A stretch of 64,000 nucleotides of DNA from Alkalicoccobacillus murimartini (GCF_030813245.1 NZ_JAUSUA010000007.1:82466-146465); one strand, 5' to 3'; counted from the first letter of the stretch, positions 1 to 11,036 are shown. The notes: generated by a model not told the origin, from the sequence alone. Numbers and translations are program-made.

Positions 1-708
1 AAATAAAAACTCCGAATCAGAAAAACGGTCATAATAGCTAACCCAACTTTTTAAATCTCGCTTCATCTTGTCACTAAAATACGTATACCTTTCTTTATGA
101 TTTTTAGGTTTGACGACTAATATTGACTTTGTAGAAAAATCAATGTGCTCTGGCATTAAATTGCAACTTTCCCCCGCACGTAATCCCGTATCAAGTATCA
201 AGCGAGTCTGTATCCAATTGCGATATCAGTGGAATGTTGAACGGTCAAACTGATTTAGCACTAGCTTCAATTCTCCAGATGAGAGTAGTTTTTTCATCTT
301 TCTTTCTGTTTTAATATTTTTTATTGTATCTGCAGGACTTTTCTTAATTTCTCGCTCCATGACCAAAAAATTAAGAAATACTCTTATCACCCTTAGATAA
401 TTTCCAATCGTTGTTGAACTCAGTGGTTTATTTTTGTCAGAGCGATGATCTGGATAGTTTATAGTCATTGAATTAACGTCTGAGACTACTGAGTATTTGC
501 CACGCTCCTGCAGATATTTTAAATACGAGCGTAGATGTAGGGTTTTAATTTCCTCTACACTTTGAAGATTGTGCTCACTTGAACAATAAGTGAGAAAAAG
601 TGATAATCCCTGATAATAGCTCCTAAGAGTTTTTTTCGATTAATTTTTACTGTCGCAATAAAGCATGAAATTATCTAGTTGAAGATGAAGCTGTCTCGAC
701 ATAGACAC
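1..708 (-). pseudogene. Tyrosine recombinase (phage-type integrase), two in-frame stops, runs off left edge
   Basis: Read on the minus strand from the GTG at 706-708 (or ATG at 700-702), one single frame encodes an N-terminal SAM-like core-binding domain and then the start of the catalytic domain. The latter includes LDTGLRAGE, which holds the first catalytic Arg of tyrosine recombinases. The frame is broken by TAA at 640-642 and by TGA at 226-228, and no frameshift is needed to join the three pieces. An AGAGGAGG ribosome site lies about 7 nt before the GTG. The rest of the catalytic domain (HxxR, Tyr) is beyond the window. Each stop is one substitution from a plausible sense codon, so this looks like recent inactivation of a mobile-element or Xer-like gene. 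Stop readthrough is possible but less likely. Confidence 0.8.
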
Positions 709-766
709 AAAAAAACCTCCTCTGATATATGGAAATCACATCCATAAACAAAGAAGGTTTTAAAAT

Positions 767-790
767 AGCCAACAAAATTATTTATTGGCT
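767..790 (-). terminator. Possible weak terminator downstream of spo0A
   Basis: The inverted repeat AGCCAA/TTGGCT with an AT-rich loop is followed on the minus strand by ATTTT. The stem is short and the T-run poor. A second palindrome, ACAATTT-N5-AAATTGT, lies at 849-867. Either could end spo0A transcription; neither is strong. Confidence 0.3.
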
Positions 791-900
791 TATTTATAAG
801 TTGTTTATTACCCTAAAAGTATGTTTATTGCTCACCGCCGTATGGTTTACAATTTAAACCAAATTGTTAAAACCCTTGATATAAAAGGCTAAAACATCCC

Positions 901-1692
901 TTATCCAACCTTATGCTCAATTCTCAACTTATCCGCTACCATGGCAATAAATTCACTATTGGTTGGTTTAGCCTTTGATTGGCTAACGGTGTAGCCAAAT
1001 AGACTAGAGATGGAATCGATATTACCTCGGCTCCATGCTACTTCAATGGCATGGCGAATGGCTCGCTCCACACGACTAGATGTGGTATTAAATTTCTTTC
1101 CGATATCTGGGTAAAGAACCTTCGTGATAGACCCTAATAATTCGATATCATTATAAACCATCGTGATCGCTTCACGCAGATACATATATCCTTTAATATG
1201 GGCTGGAACACCAATTTCATGAATGATGGCCGTGATACTTGCATCTAGATTAAAGCGTTTTTCCGGTCTGGCTAATTGTGTGAATGAAAAAGATGATGAC
1301 TTCTGCGGGAAGCCTGCTTTTTTCCCACCAATTTCGCGGACTTTTGCTACAAGAATCTCCATATCAAATGGCTTCAGGATGTAATACGAAGCCCCAAGAT
1401 CGACCGCTTTTTTCGTAACATCTTCCTGACCAAATGCTGTCAGCATGATAATATTAGGTTTGTGTCCGTTTCCATGATTAATACGTTCTAGAACAGCCAA
1501 ACCATCTAGATGAGGCATGATAATATCAAGTAACAAGACATCTGGTTGTTTTTCTTCCACTAGGGTTAAGCATTCCTGACCATTATATGCTACACCGGCT
1601 ATAGTCATATCATCTTGAGCCGAAATATATTCACTTAATAAGTTAACCAGCTCACGATTATCATCCACAACACACACATTTATTTTTTCCAC
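901..1692 (-). CDS. spo0A: Sporulation master response regulator Spo0A
   Basis: Spo0A is the phosphorelay-controlled transcription factor that starts sporulation. It binds 0A boxes (TGTCGAA) to activate or repress early genes. The 263-residue protein has an N-terminal receiver domain with acidic pocket D10-D11, phospho-acceptor D56 ([12 protein letters not shown]), T85 and K107. A variable linker follows at about 120-148, and then a near-invariant C-terminal DNA-binding domain ([33 protein letters not shown]). The start is GTG at 1690-1692, as in B. subtilis, with AGGAGG 8 nt upstream. It lies just downstream of spoIVB on the same strand but has its own promoter region with 0A boxes. Confidence 0.98.
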   Translation of the reverse strand: MEKINVCVVDDNRELVNLLSEYISAQDDMTIAGVAYNGQECLTLVEEKQPDVLLLDIIMPHLDGLAVLERINHGNGHKPNIIMLTAFGQEDVTKKAVDLGASYYILKPFDMEILVAKVREIGGKKAGFPQKSSSFSFTQLARPEKRFNLDASITAIIHEIGVPAHIKGYMYLREAITMVYNDIELLGSITKVLYPDIGKKFNTTSSRVERAIRHAIEVAWSRGNIDSISSLFGYTVSQSKAKPTNSEFIAMVADKLRIEHKVG

Positions 1693-1740
1693 AAAACATC
1701 CTCCTCGTTTTCACGTGTTATTATTCCTGTACTAAAACAA

Positions 1741-1868
1741 TTCGACAGTTTGATTGTAAGTCCTTTATTTTTTTAGAATAAACCTATTTCTTTTACATTT
1801 ACTTAATTATTCTTTGTTATTCGTGTCCTTTCGATTATATATTTATTTATATATATAAATATGTCGAA
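1741..1868. promoter_or_regulatory. spo0A promoter region: two 0A boxes and a sigma-H-like promoter
   Basis: The intergenic region holds two exact TGTCGAA motifs: one on the minus strand at 1741-1747 and one on the plus strand at 1862-1868. Between them, on the minus strand, AAAGGACAC (1823-1831) and AAAGAATAA (1807-1815) resemble the -35 and -10 elements of sigma-H promoters. In B. subtilis spo0A is autoregulated from a sigma-H promoter with 0A boxes, so this arrangement is expected. The motifs are seen in the sequence; binding is inferred. Confidence 0.6.
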
Positions 1869-1927
1869 TCATAATGAATATGCCTGTTAAGACTATATTA
1901 ATATAACAAAAAAAAGACTAAAACGAA

Positions 1928-3211
1928 TTAGCTCGCTTTAGCCTGATGTGTATTCGGCATAACGCCTGCTTCTTCAAGCATCCAACTAATGTGACATCCG
2001 TACCCTGAAGTTGGGTCATTAACAAAAACATGAGTTACGGCTCCAACTAGTTTACCGTCTTGAATAATAGGACTTCCACTCATTCCCTGGACAATTCCAC
2101 CTGTTGTTTCAAGTAACTTCGGATCGGTTACTTTTAGTACCAACCCTTTTGTAGCGGGCTGCTTTTGTGGGAGGGCATTCACGATCTCGATATCAAACTC
2201 TTCCACTTTTTCGCCACTAACTACGGTGAGAATTTTGGCTGGACCTTCTTTTATTTGATTTGATAAAGCAATAGGTAGCTCTTCATCCATCACTTCATTT
2301 TTTAGATCCGCTTTGTTTAATGTACCAAAAATACCAAAAGAACTATTTTTATTGATCGACCCTAAAATTTCTCGATCTTTTGAAAAGCTTGCTAACTTTT
2401 CACCAGGGTCACCATGTAACCCTTTCTCAATAGATGAGACAGATGAGCGCAAAACTTCTCCATCATGAACCATAATTGGTTTATGAGTGTCTGAATCGGA
2501 AATAACATGTCCTAAAGCTCCAAATTTCTTCGTTGCTGGATCATAAAAAGTCATAGTCCCTACACCGGCAGCCGAATCTCGAATAAATAACCCCATTCGA
2601 TAAGACTGTTCTCCGCTAGGTTTCATTGGGTGTAACGTTTTTACAAGTGGTTGTTGGTTTCGTTTCAATTCTATTTTCAATTGCTGCTCTTCTTCTCCAG
2701 CTTGTTGAACAACTTTAGATACTTCACTCATCTTTTCAATGGGAACACCATTAATTTTTGTAATCATATCTCCAACTTCAATGCCTGCTGACTCTCCGGG
2801 TGAGGTTTCACCTGAGTTTGTTTTGATTAAATGATGCCCTACAACTAATACACCCTTTGTATTCAGCTTCACACCAATGGATTGACCACCAGCGATCACT
2901 TTACGTTCAGGCAATATATTGACAGATACAGCTTTAACAGGAAAACCTGCTGCTTTGAGCGTGACATCCCCATGACCTTGGGCAACAGCTTGCATGGCCT
3001 CACTTGTATTATTCTTTAATACAGACTTTGTATGATCACCTAGTTCTGCTGTCAAACGCTTTGAATGCTGTAGCGTTACTTCTTCCCCTTTGAACACGGT
3101 TATGGACGTTGGGATGTTGGCCCACTCTTTTAGAGGATTAGAAAATCCAATAATAAGCATACCAGCTAAAAGCAAGACACCAACAATGATGCGCGCTCCT
3201 TCTACCTTCAT
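1928..3211 (-). CDS. spoIVB: SpoIVB serine peptidase (sigma-K checkpoint signal)
   Basis: SpoIVB is secreted from the forespore into the intermembrane space. There it cleaves SpoIVFA and so activates the SpoIVFB protease that processes pro-sigma-K. The protein shows one N-terminal membrane segment (about residues 8-26), a PDZ domain (about 100-200, with [16 protein letters not shown]) and a C-terminal S55 peptidase domain. The catalytic His is near residue 235 ([11 protein letters not shown]) and the catalytic Ser is 378 (GMSGSPII). I chose the ATG at 3211, which follows AGGAGAG by 8 nt and gives 427 residues, close to the B. subtilis length; the longer upstream reading has no ribosome site. 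recN lies upstream, separated by a terminator. Confidence 0.96.
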   Translation of the reverse strand: MKVEGARIIVGVLLLAGMLIIGFSNPLKEWANIPTSITVFKGEEVTLQHSKRLTAELGDHTKSVLKNNTSEAMQAVAQGHGDVTLKAAGFPVKAVSVNILPERKVIAGGQSIGVKLNTKGVLVVGHHLIKTNSGETSPGESAGIEVGDMITKINGVPIEKMSEVSKVVQQAGEEEQQLKIELKRNQQPLVKTLHPMKPSGEQSYRMGLFIRDSAAGVGTMTFYDPATKKFGALGHVISDSDTHKPIMVHDGEVLRSSVSSIEKGLHGDPGEKLASFSKDREILGSINKNSSFGIFGTLNKADLKNEVMDEELPIALSNQIKEGPAKILTVVSGEKVEEFDIEIVNALPQKQPATKGLVLKVTDPKLLETTGGIVQGMSGSPIIQDGKLVGAVTHVFVNDPTSGYGCHISWMLEEAGVMPNTHQAKAS

Positions 3212-3257
3212 ATTCTTCACTCTCCTAGCTCCCAACCCACACCTCTTGCGGCTGTAC

Positions 3258-3290
3258 TATTAATGTTGCCTCTTGAGAGCACATTTATAA
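3258..3290 (-). promoter_or_regulatory. Possible sigma-G/sigma-F-type promoter of spoIVB
   Basis: On the minus strand CATTAATA (3258-3265) resembles the forespore sigma -10 consensus. An AT-rich GTTATAAA-like element sits about 18-20 nt upstream. The -35 match is partial, so this rests mostly on knowing that spoIVB is a forespore gene. Confidence 0.3.
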
Positions 3291-3302
3291 CTGTCTTAAA
3301 CA

Positions 3303-3334
3303 GAAAAAGCTACCCTTAACTGGGTAGCTTTTGT
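3303..3334 (-). terminator. Rho-independent terminator after recN
   Basis: A perfect 8-bp stem AGCTACCC/GGGTAGCT (3308-3315 and 3322-3329) with a 6-nt loop is followed by a T-run on both strands. It separates recN from spoIVB. Confidence 0.85.
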
Positions 3335-3346
3335 ATGAATAGTCGA

Positions 3347-5050
3347 TTATGCTTGTTTGTGCTGACTTGCAAGGTCTAATAATTCATGTGCATGCTTTCT
3401 AGTGAGCTCAGTCACTTCAACACCTGAGATCATTCTGGCAAGTTCTTCAATTTTTGATTTTTCAACTAAACCTGTCACAGAAGTTGACACTCGTTCTTTT
3501 GATTCCTGTTTGGAAATATACAGGTGCTGATCTGCCATAGCCGCTACTTGAGGCAAATGTGTAATACATAAAACTTGTGAGCCAGAAGCAATGGTATAGA
3601 TCTTCTCAGCAATCGCTTGCGCCACTCGTCCACTAACACCTGTGTCGACCTCATCAAAAATAACCGACGTTACACCTTGATGCGCAGAGAAAATGGATTT
3701 TATCGCTAACATAATCCGTGAAATTTCTCCACCTGAAGCCACTTTCGCGAGTGGTTTTAAAGGTTCTCCCGGATTAGTTGAAATAAAGAATTCTACATGG
3801 TCCACGCCTTTAGATGAAAAGGCAGCCAGCCCTTTTTTTTCTATAGATGAACGGTTTTTAAAATCAATTTGGAATATCGTTTTTTCCATATACAACGCTC
3901 TAAGTTGCTCGTGTATAGATTCTGTTAGCTTTTCTGCAGCTTGAGTTCGAATCTTTGTTAAGGCTTCAGCTTCGACCTCTAGGTCAAGTAAAACCGCCTC
4001 CAGCTTCTGATTCAGAACTTGTAATCGATCATCCTTATTAAGCTTGCTGTCAAGCTCTTCTTCTATGCGGGAAGCATACTCAAGAATTTCTTCGACCGTT
4101 GATCCATATTTACGTTTTAATTGCTGAATTTCAGCTAAACGATTTTCAATCAACTCTAACTTGTCCGGATCAAACTCAATCTGTTCCATTTTTTCTCGAA
4201 TGGAGAAAGCTGCTTCCTCCATGATAAAGTAGCTACTGTTTACCGTTTCGTGAAGGGATTTTAGATCTTGATCTAGTTCACTGGCTGTTTCAAGATTTGC
4301 AGCGCTTTCGTTTATAATGTCTAGGCCTCTGCCATCGCCATAAAGCCTCTCATAGCTTTCTCTAAGAAGGGTATATAGCTTCTCACTATTAGCCAATCTG
4401 TTTCGATCAAGGTCAAGCTCGTCATCCTCATTAGGCTTAAGCTCGGCCTTTTCAATCTCATCTAATTGGTATCTTAATAAGTCAATTCGTTGAGCCGTTT
4501 CTTGTTCATTTTCACTAAGGCTGCGAATTTGCGTACTAATTTTCTGTGCTGTTTCATATAAGTGCTGGTATTCATGGAGTGTAGATTTCAATTCTTTGGA
4601 CGCATAGCTATCTAAAAAGCCTAAATGTTTATCTGGTTGCATCAAGGATTGATGTTCATGCTGTCCATGAATATCCACTAAAGATTGACCAATCTCACGT
4701 AAAATACCTAGCGTAACAAGCTTCCCGTTAATCCGGCATATGCTTTTTCCTTGACTCGTTATTTCTCTCCGAAGAATGAGTTCATCCTCGACTTGAATGC
4801 CAAGTTCAGAAGCCTTAAGGACAGCGTGATGTGTTTTATTTATCGCAAACAGGCCTTCTATCTCAGCGCGCGACTCACCGTGCCTAACAAATTCAGCGGA
4901 TCCACGTCCACCTAACAGTAAGCCAATTGCATCAATAATGATGGACTTCCCTGCACCAGTTTCTCCTGTAAGTACGGTTAACCCTTTGTCAAATGGAACC
5001 GTAAGCTCCTCAATAATGGCAAAGTGCCTTACTGAAAGTTCAATTAACAT
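3347..5050 (-). CDS. recN: DNA repair protein RecN
   Basis: RecN is an SMC-like ATPase recruited to double-strand breaks. The 567-residue protein has an N-terminal head with Walker A TGETGAGKS (about residues 30-38). A long helical coiled-coil middle follows (about 150-370, rich in E, L, K, R). The C-terminal head carries an ABC signature-like KVASGGEISR and Walker B VIFDEVDTG. Length is normal for the family. It lies 12 nt downstream of argR on the same strand, as in B. subtilis, so the two are probably co-transcribed. Confidence 0.97.
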   Translation of the reverse strand: MLIELSVRHFAIIEELTVPFDKGLTVLTGETGAGKSIIIDAIGLLLGGRGSAEFVRHGESRAEIEGLFAINKTHHAVLKASELGIQVEDELILRREITSQGKSICRINGKLVTLGILREIGQSLVDIHGQHEHQSLMQPDKHLGFLDSYASKELKSTLHEYQHLYETAQKISTQIRSLSENEQETAQRIDLLRYQLDEIEKAELKPNEDDELDLDRNRLANSEKLYTLLRESYERLYGDGRGLDIINESAANLETASELDQDLKSLHETVNSSYFIMEEAAFSIREKMEQIEFDPDKLELIENRLAEIQQLKRKYGSTVEEILEYASRIEEELDSKLNKDDRLQVLNQKLEAVLLDLEVEAEALTKIRTQAAEKLTESIHEQLRALYMEKTIFQIDFKNRSSIEKKGLAAFSSKGVDHVEFFISTNPGEPLKPLAKVASGGEISRIMLAIKSIFSAHQGVTSVIFDEVDTGVSGRVAQAIAEKIYTIASGSQVLCITHLPQVAAMADQHLYISKQESKERVSTSVTGLVEKSKIEELARMISGVEVTELTRKHAHELLDLASQHKQA

Positions 5051-5062
5051 GTATTCCCCACC

Positions 5063-5512
5063 TTATAACATGTCTAGAAAACGAGCGCTTATTTGCTCTC
5101 CATCGTTTTTATTCTTGCAAATAATTAATAAGGTATCATCTCCACAGATTGTCCCCATCAATTCTTCCCAGTCAAGATTATCAATTAACGCACCAATCGC
5201 ATTTGCGTTACCAGGCAAACATTTCATGACAATAAGATTATCCGATGTGTCAATACTGATAAAACTATCGGTCAAACTTCGCTTTAACTTTTGAAGCGGA
5301 TTAAATCGTTGATCAGCCGGCAAACTATATTTGTACCGACCATCCTGCATCGGAACCTTTACAAGATGTAATTCCTTAATATCTCTTGAGACTGTTGCTT
5401 GAGTGACATTGTACCCTAATCCCTTTAGATAATCGACAAGGTCTTCCTGGGTTTCAATTGCTTGATTAGCAATCACTTCTCTAATTTTAATGTGACGTTG
5501 CCCTTTATTCAT
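5063..5512 (-). CDS. argR: Arginine repressor ArgR/AhrC
   Basis: Hexameric regulator that represses arginine biosynthesis and activates catabolism when arginine is bound. The 149-residue protein has the N-terminal winged helix ([17 protein letters not shown]) and a C-terminal oligomerisation and arginine-binding domain with [14 protein letters not shown] prefer the ATG at 5512 ([12 protein letters not shown]), which matches the family start and lies 5 nt after AAAGGTGA. The upstream in-frame GTG overlaps that ribosome site. It precedes recN. Confidence 0.96.
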   Translation of the reverse strand: MNKGQRHIKIREVIANQAIETQEDLVDYLKGLGYNVTQATVSRDIKELHLVKVPMQDGRYKYSLPADQRFNPLQKLKRSLTDSFISIDTSDNLIVMKCLPGNANAIGALIDNLDWEELMGTICGDDTLLIICKNKNDGEQISARFLDML

Positions 5513-5610
5513 GTTATTCACCTTTTCTCATTTTTTGCCGCACACCTGCTTATGTCTCCATTATGATATGAAATTGGCGTCATGACAATACTTTACCTTA
5601 TTCAAAAAAA

Positions 5611-5634
5611 AAAGAGAGCAACGCTCTCTTTTTC
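5611..5634 (-). terminator. Rho-independent terminator after the TlyA-family gene
   Basis: Minus strand: AAGAGAGC-GTT-GCTCTCTT followed by a long T-run. It closes the unit carrying the methylase gene and dxs before argR. Confidence 0.85.
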
Positions 5635-6450
5635 TTATACAAGTTGCTGCGCCTTTTCCACAACATCCTGAATGACTTCCGTATTAAGCTGATTAAGCGA
5701 TTCGTTCTCTTGAACGGGTAGAGCAAGATGAAGTAAAAATTCAATATTGCCTTCGCCACCAGTGATTGGAGAATAATCCACTCCGCGAATGTGAAAACCT
5801 TCTGATGAAGCAGCTTCCATAATTCTCAGAAGAACTTGTTTATGAATAGCTGGGTCCTTCACAATCCCTTTTTTACCTACCTGCTCTCGGCCCGCTTCAA
5901 ATTGTGGCTTAACCAAAGCTACAACATCTCCACCTGCACACAAAACAGTTTTTAATGTCGGTAAAATCAAGCGAAGAGAGATGAAAGACACATCAATGCT
6001 GGCGAACTCAGGTAAACCCTTTGAAAGGTCCTCAGGCTTCACATAGCGAAAGTTTGTCCGCTCCATCACGACTACCTGCTCGTGCTGACGTATCTTCCAG
6101 GCAAGCTGGTTATAGCCTACATCGAGTGCATAAACAAGAGAAGCACCGTTTTGCAAAGCACAATCAGTAAAACCTCCTGTTGAAGCCCCAATATCCAGCA
6201 TGATTTTATCCTGTACTTTTACGTCAAAAACCTGTAAAGCTTTTTCAAGCTTATATCCCCCACGACTAACATAAGGCATAAGTTGACCCTTTACATGTAA
6301 AGGAGCCTCCACATCAATCTTCACTCCTGGTTTGTCCAGTCTTTCTGTTCCAGAATAGACCAAACCTGCCATGACGGCACGCTTCGCCTTTTCCCGTGAA
6401 TCGATTAATCCTCGATCCACTAGTAATGTATCAATTCGTTCTTTTTTCAC
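5635..6450 (-). CDS. yqxC: TlyA-family rRNA 2'-O-methyltransferase (YqxC)
   Basis: The 271-residue protein has an N-terminal S4 RNA-binding domain (ERIDTLLVDRGLIDSREKAK) followed by an FtsJ-like SAM-dependent methyltransferase domain. The SAM motif is LDIGASTGGFTDC near residue 85, and a conserved Lys lies in VALVKPQFEAGR. Family members methylate riboses in 16S and 23S rRNA in some bacteria and have been called haemolysins in older annotation. It starts 3 nt after the dxs stop codon, so it is translationally close to dxs, the same pairing as in B. subtilis. Confidence 0.93.
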   Translation of the reverse strand: MKKERIDTLLVDRGLIDSREKAKRAVMAGLVYSGTERLDKPGVKIDVEAPLHVKGQLMPYVSRGGYKLEKALQVFDVKVQDKIMLDIGASTGGFTDCALQNGASLVYALDVGYNQLAWKIRQHEQVVVMERTNFRYVKPEDLSKGLPEFASIDVSFISLRLILPTLKTVLCAGGDVVALVKPQFEAGREQVGKKGIVKDPAIHKQVLLRIMEAASSEGFHIRGVDYSPITGGEGNIEFLLHLALPVQENESLNQLNTEVIQDVVEKAQQLV

Positions 6451-6453
6451 GGA

Positions 6454-8343
6454 TTATGCTCTTTTCTGCTTTGCTGGTACAAGCTCAAGTAATTGGCTAA
6501 TAACCGTTTCAGCATTTAGACCAATCTCATCAAGAAGCTTTGGTACATCACCGTGCTCAATATATTCATCAGGAATACCCAAACGTCTCACTTCAACTTC
6601 ATGGTAGCCATATACATTAAAATGCTCAAGTACCGCACTACCAAACCCACCTTGAAGAGCTGTTTCTTCTATCGTCATAACAGGAATCTTCTCTTCTGCA
6701 AGTTTGTTAAGAAGCTCTACATCCATTGGTTTTACAGAGTTGGCATTAACGATTCGGACCGATAGTCCTTCAGCTTCTAAAGCTTTTACCGCTTCTTCAG
6801 CAACAGGAATCATTGTTCCGAATGTCAGGATACAGCCATCTGTTCCCTCGTGAAGCGTCTCCCACTTTCCAATTGGAAGTGTTTTAAACTCCTCGTCCAT
6901 TTCAACGCCATACCCATTTCCTCTTGGGTAACGAACAGCAATTGGTCCATCGTTATATTCCAAAGCAGTGTGAAGCATATTCTGAAGCTCATTCTCATCC
7001 TTAGGATTTAGAATCGTCATATTTGGCAAATGGCGCAGATAAGCGATGTCAAAGACACCTTGATGCGTTTCTCCGTCTGCACCGACAAGTCCTGCCCGGT
7101 CGATTGCAAAGACCACATTCAGATTCTGACGACAAATATCGTGAACAAGCTGATCATATCCTCTTTGTAAGAACGTCGAATATACAGCAAAAACAGGTTT
7201 TAAGCCTTGAGTTGCCATACCTCCAGCCATGGTTGTAGCATGCTGTTCAGCAATCCCAACGTCAAACATTCGGTCAGGGAACTCAGCACCAAATGCATCC
7301 AGCTTCGTACCGCCTGGCATAGCAGCCGTAATCCCTACAATACGCTTATCGGCTTTGGCCTTTTTAATAAGCGTTTTTGCAAAAACCCCACTATAGCTTG
7401 GTGGACCTGGCTTAGTTACCACTTCACCCGATTCAATCTTATATGGTCCAAGACCATGCCATGTTCCTTTGGCATCATTCTCAGCAGGCTCGTAGCCTTT
7501 CCCTTTTTTCGTTAATAAGTGAATTAACACAGGTCCTTTAGTTTTCTTCGCATACTTCAGAGTATCCATTAAATCATCCATATCGTGTCCATCAACAGGT
7601 CCTAGATAGGTAAAACCAAGCTCCTCAAAGAAAACACCTGGAATAACCATATATTTCATACTATCTTTGAATTTTTCAGCTGTTGAGGCAAGTTTTCCAC
7701 CAACTGCTGGAATTTTCTTAATGAAGCTTTCAATTTCGTCTTTTGCACGGTTATACTTGCCAGCCGTACGTAATCTCCCAAGTACACTATGCAAGGCACC
7801 TACGTTAGGCGCAATCGACATTTCATTGTCATTTAGAATAACAATTAAGTCTGTTTGCTCATGACCAATGTGGTTTAGTGCTTCAAAGGCCATACCGCCT
7901 GTTAAAGCTCCATCACCAATAACAGCAACTACACTTTCGTCTGTTCCTTTAATATCACGTGCTGCTGCCATACCCATTGCTGCAGAAAGCGATGTAGAAC
8001 TGTGACCTGTTTCCCAAACGTCATGTTCGCTTTCATTTCTTTTCGGAAATCCGCATAAGCCTTTGAATTTACGTAACGTATCGAACTGATTAGCGCGACC
8101 CGTTAGTATCTTGTGAACATATGCTTGGTGTCCAACGTCCCAAATAAACTTATCCTTTGGGCTATCAAATAAATAATGAAGCGCAACCGTTAGTTCCACT
8201 ACACCCAAGTTCGGTCCTAAATGCCCGCCAGTTACAGATAATCGTTCGATCAAAAAACTCCGAATATCCTTCGATAATTCTAGAAGTTCTTTTTTTGAAT
8301 AGCCTTTAATTTCAGCCGGATCTTGAAGGTCTTCTAACCTCAT
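6454..8343 (-). CDS. dxs: 1-deoxy-D-xylulose-5-phosphate synthase
   Basis: Thiamine-diphosphate enzyme that condenses pyruvate and glyceraldehyde 3-phosphate, the first step of the MEP isoprenoid pathway. The 629-residue protein has the N-terminal ThDP-binding motif [15 protein letters not shown], the catalytic-domain region [13 protein letters not shown] and the C-terminal transketolase fold. Length is normal. The ribosome site upstream (GTGGGGAC) is weak. It is separated from ispA by a terminator and about 170 nt, so it probably has its own promoter. Confidence 0.97.
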   Translation of the reverse strand: MRLEDLQDPAEIKGYSKKELLELSKDIRSFLIERLSVTGGHLGPNLGVVELTVALHYLFDSPKDKFIWDVGHQAYVHKILTGRANQFDTLRKFKGLCGFPKRNESEHDVWETGHSSTSLSAAMGMAAARDIKGTDESVVAVIGDGALTGGMAFEALNHIGHEQTDLIVILNDNEMSIAPNVGALHSVLGRLRTAGKYNRAKDEIESFIKKIPAVGGKLASTAEKFKDSMKYMVIPGVFFEELGFTYLGPVDGHDMDDLMDTLKYAKKTKGPVLIHLLTKKGKGYEPAENDAKGTWHGLGPYKIESGEVVTKPGPPSYSGVFAKTLIKKAKADKRIVGITAAMPGGTKLDAFGAEFPDRMFDVGIAEQHATTMAGGMATQGLKPVFAVYSTFLQRGYDQLVHDICRQNLNVVFAIDRAGLVGADGETHQGVFDIAYLRHLPNMTILNPKDENELQNMLHTALEYNDGPIAVRYPRGNGYGVEMDEEFKTLPIGKWETLHEGTDGCILTFGTMIPVAEEAVKALEAEGLSVRIVNANSVKPMDVELLNKLAEEKIPVMTIEETALQGGFGSAVLEHFNVYGYHEVEVRRLGIPDEYIEHGDVPKLLDEIGLNAETVISQLLELVPAKQKRA

Positions 8344-8507
8344 CAGTATGTCCCCACTTTCAACTCAAACTTATTGTATAAAAAACTTGTCCAATTATTC
8401 ATCCATACTTGGACCTTTGCCAATCGTTAATCCAATATTGTGCTCTTAGTATATCAAATATTGAAGCACTACCCCAAACCTAATCCTTTATTGAATAAAA
8501 TCTACTC

Positions 8508-8541
8508 AAAAAAAAGACGATCCATCAACATGGAATCGCCT
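8508..8541 (-). terminator. Terminator between ispA and dxs
   Basis: On the minus strand a stem GGCGATTCCAT/ATGGATCGTC with one bulge is followed by eight T. It ends the upstream folD-to-ispA unit, leaving dxs to be transcribed separately. Confidence 0.75.
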
Positions 8542-8555
8542 GAGACCAGCTACTT

Positions 8556-9437
8556 TTAATGATTTCGATATGCTACATATTTAGTCAATTCAATTAATAG
8601 TGACTGATCCATGTCCACTTCTTTTAGTGAAGACAGTGCGAGTGCAAGGTGATGCTCTAACCGTTGCTTTGCCCCATCCATCCCTAAAATACTCGGATAC
8701 GTTCCTTTATTATTACCAGCATCACTACCGACCGGTTTGCCAATCGTCTCTGCATCTCCTTCAATATCAAGGATGTCATCCTTAATTTGAAATAAAAGAC
8801 CTAGCTCGCGGCCAAAGTGACGAAGGTTTGCCTGGTCACGTTCTGATGCTCCAGCAAGTATTGCTCCTGCCACAAGAGAAACGACCATCAAATCTCCGGT
8901 TTTATGGTGATGTATTTGCTCTAATTCTTCAACAGAAAGGTCTTTATTCTCCCCTTCCATATCAGAAACTTGTCCACCCACCATTCCTTCAGCCCCTGCT
9001 GCACGTGAGAGTTCAGTCATTAATGAAACAACCTTTGACGGCTCTTCGGATATCGTTGATACCAATTGATAGCTGTATGTAAGTAAAGCATCTCCTGCTA
9101 ATATTGCCTGAGCCTCACCGAATACTTTATGATTCGTTGGCTTACCACGACGTACGTCATCATCATCCATTGCTGGTAGATCGTCATGAATAAGTGAGTA
9201 CGTATGAATCATTTCAATGGCACAGGCCATCTCTAGCCCCTTCTCAACTGGCTGATTAAACCCTTTAAGCACGGAAAGTAATAACACCGGACGGATGCGT
9301 TTACCTCCTGCTTCAAGTGAATAAATCATTGATTTCTTTAATGATTCAGGCGCGAGAAGAGAATCAATTAACTCAGGAAGTTTTGCTTCAATCTTTTTTT
9401 TCGATTCGCTCATAAAAAACTGAAGTTCTGTTGTCAC
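8556..9437 (-). CDS. ispA: Polyprenyl (farnesyl) diphosphate synthase
   Basis: Makes farnesyl diphosphate from IPP and DMAPP for quinones, undecaprenyl carriers and related products. The 293-residue protein carries the first aspartate-rich motif ([14 protein letters not shown]) and the second (KDDILDIEG). The FARM region fits a short-chain (C15) synthase. The GTG start overlaps the xseB stop codon (GTGA), giving translational coupling. It belongs to the xseA-xseB-ispA block typical of Bacillus. Confidence 0.95.
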   Translation of the reverse strand: MTTELQFFMSESKKKIEAKLPELIDSLLAPESLKKSMIYSLEAGGKRIRPVLLLSVLKGFNQPVEKGLEMACAIEMIHTYSLIHDDLPAMDDDDVRRGKPTNHKVFGEAQAILAGDALLTYSYQLVSTISEEPSKVVSLMTELSRAAGAEGMVGGQVSDMEGENKDLSVEELEQIHHHKTGDLMVVSLVAGAILAGASERDQANLRHFGRELGLLFQIKDDILDIEGDAETIGKPVGSDAGNNKGTYPSILGMDGAKQRLEHHLALALSSLKEVDMDQSLLIELTKYVAYRNH

Positions 9438-9676
9438 TCCTGGTCCTCCCCACTTAGATCAAGCTCTTCCAATTCCCCATCCTCATGGAGAATCTGATCC
9501 ATTTGCTTCTCAATATGTTCAAGCTTCACATGGCATTGTTTCGACAAATCCATTCCTTGCTGAAACATTTCAATCGCTTGCTCGAGTGGAACATCTCCTT
9601 GTTCGAGCTTGTCTACAACTTGCTCAAGCTGTTCCATTGCTTCTTCAAAACTAATTGCTTCTTCTTTTTTAGTCAA
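9434..9676 (-). CDS. xseB: Exodeoxyribonuclease VII small subunit
   Basis: The small subunit partners XseA in the ATP-independent single-strand exonuclease. I choose a TTG start at 9674-9676: GAGGAGG lies 6-7 nt upstream, and the codon overlaps the xseA stop, giving an 80-residue helical protein of normal length. The longer reading, beginning at 9736, lies inside xseA and has no ribosome site. The sequence shows the usual [19 protein letters not shown] and [12 protein letters not shown] helices. Confidence 0.93.
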   Translation of the reverse strand: MTKKEEAISFEEAMEQLEQVVDKLEQGDVPLEQAIEMFQQGMDLSKQCHVKLEHIEKQMDQILHEDGELEELDLSGEDQE

Positions 9677-11036
9677 CGGTATCCCTCCTCGGTTTGTTTT
9701 TGACCTTCCCTGTGATTTGGCAGATATACGTTCCATCTGTCACCTGAAGCTCAATCATTTCCTCTGGTTCTGCTTGGTCTACTGATTTTATTAATTCACC
9801 CGTTATCTGTTGATAAGCCAAGCTATATCCACGATTCATGACCTTCAATGGACTTAGCAAATGAAGTTTTTCAACCTGGTTGGAAAACCGCTGTTGGCTA
9901 TTAGCTAACTGTTGGGTTGCTTCACGCTTCATTGATTGCTCTTGGCGATCTAATTTTTCACGCACCTGCTTGATACGTTCACTTGGATGATAATGTTGAA
10001 CCGTTCTTTTTAACTGAATAAAGGCTGTTTTTTTCATCTCGATGAGTCGCTCAGAAGAACGTTTCAACCGCTCCATCTGCGTATCCAACTCTTGTTCTTT
10101 CTGTCGAATAAGCTGAGCAGGATATCTAAAGGCATATGATTTTTGCAATCGTTCCAGTTGCCGTTTTTCTCGCTTCATCTGTTCACGCATCACTAAAAGC
10201 AACCGTTGCTTTTGCGCTGCTACCTTCTGCAGTAAATCAACTCGATTTGGCACTGCTAGTTCAGCTGCAGCAGTTGGCGTTGGTGCTCGTAAATCTGAAA
10301 CAAAGTCACTAATTGTATAATCTGTCTCATGTCCTACTGCTGAGATAATAGGCACTTTTGCTTCGGCTATTGTGCGGACTACTTGCTCATCATTAAAAGC
10401 CCATAGTTCTTCAATCGATCCTCCACCACGACCTGCAATTAACACATCAAATACACCTGTGGCGTCTGCTTGCCTAATAGCATATTCAATAGATGCAGGT
10501 GCCTGGTCACCTTGAACTAGGGCTGGAATTAATGTGATTTGCGCCATTGGATAACGTCGCTTTAAGGTTGTGACAATATCGCGAACGGCCGCTCCTGTTG
10601 GAGAGGTGACAACAGCTATCCGGTTAGGGAAGACAGGGATTGCTTTTTTTCTTGAAGCATCAAACAATCCTTCTTCCTCTAACGACGCTTTAAGCTTTTC
10701 ATAGGCTAAATAGAGACTACCGATTCCATCAGGTTGCATTTCTTTTGCATACAATTGATATTGTCCATAGGGCTCATAGACATTTACCTCTCCACGAATA
10801 AGGACCTTCATCCCACTCTCTGGCTTAAACGCCAGGTATCGGTTATGACCTGCAAACATTACGGCCTGAATTCGGGAATTTTCATCTTTAACAGAAAAGT
10901 ACATATGTCCGCGACTATGTTGCTTAAAGTTTGAAAGCTCGCCACGAATCCATGTATCAGGAAGTAAAGAGTCTGTTTCGAGTATTCCTTTTATATACCG
11001 CGTCAGCTCAGATACGGACAAAATCGATTCAGACAT
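9669..11036 (-). CDS. xseA: Exodeoxyribonuclease VII large subunit
   Basis: Catalytic subunit of Exo VII. The 455-residue protein has an N-terminal OB fold (about 1-110, with [18 protein letters not shown]) and the central nuclease domain with [13 protein letters not shown] and [21 protein letters not shown] long coiled-coil arm at about 260-400 binds XseB. The start is ATG after AAGGAGG. It overlaps xseB by 8 nt, ensuring paired expression. Confidence 0.97.
   Translation of the reverse strand: MSESILSVSELTRYIKGILETDSLLPDTWIRGELSNFKQHSRGHMYFSVKDENSRIQAVMFAGHNRYLAFKPESGMKVLIRGEVNVYEPYGQYQLYAKEMQPDGIGSLYLAYEKLKASLEEEGLFDASRKKAIPVFPNRIAVVTSPTGAAVRDIVTTLKRRYPMAQITLIPALVQGDQAPASIEYAIRQADATGVFDVLIAGRGGGSIEELWAFNDEQVVRTIAEAKVPIISAVGHETDYTISDFVSDLRAPTPTAAAELAVPNRVDLLQKVAAQKQRLLLVMREQMKREKRQLERLQKSYAFRYPAQLIRQKEQELDTQMERLKRSSERLIEMKKTAFIQLKRTVQHYHPSERIKQVREKLDRQEQSMKREATQQLANSQQRFSNQVEKLHLLSPLKVMNRGYSLAYQQITGELIKSVDQAEPEEMIELQVTDGTYICQITGKVKNKPRRDTVD

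Noticed and set aside
6371..7864. Several plus-strand frames of 60-100 codons inside yqxC and dxs
   Set aside because: All are antisense to strongly conserved enzymes, lack ribosome sites and show no family features.
8344..8507. Riboswitch or leader upstream of dxs
   Set aside because: No thiamine-box or other known aptamer core is visible; only AT-rich sequence with unconvincing promoter hexamers.
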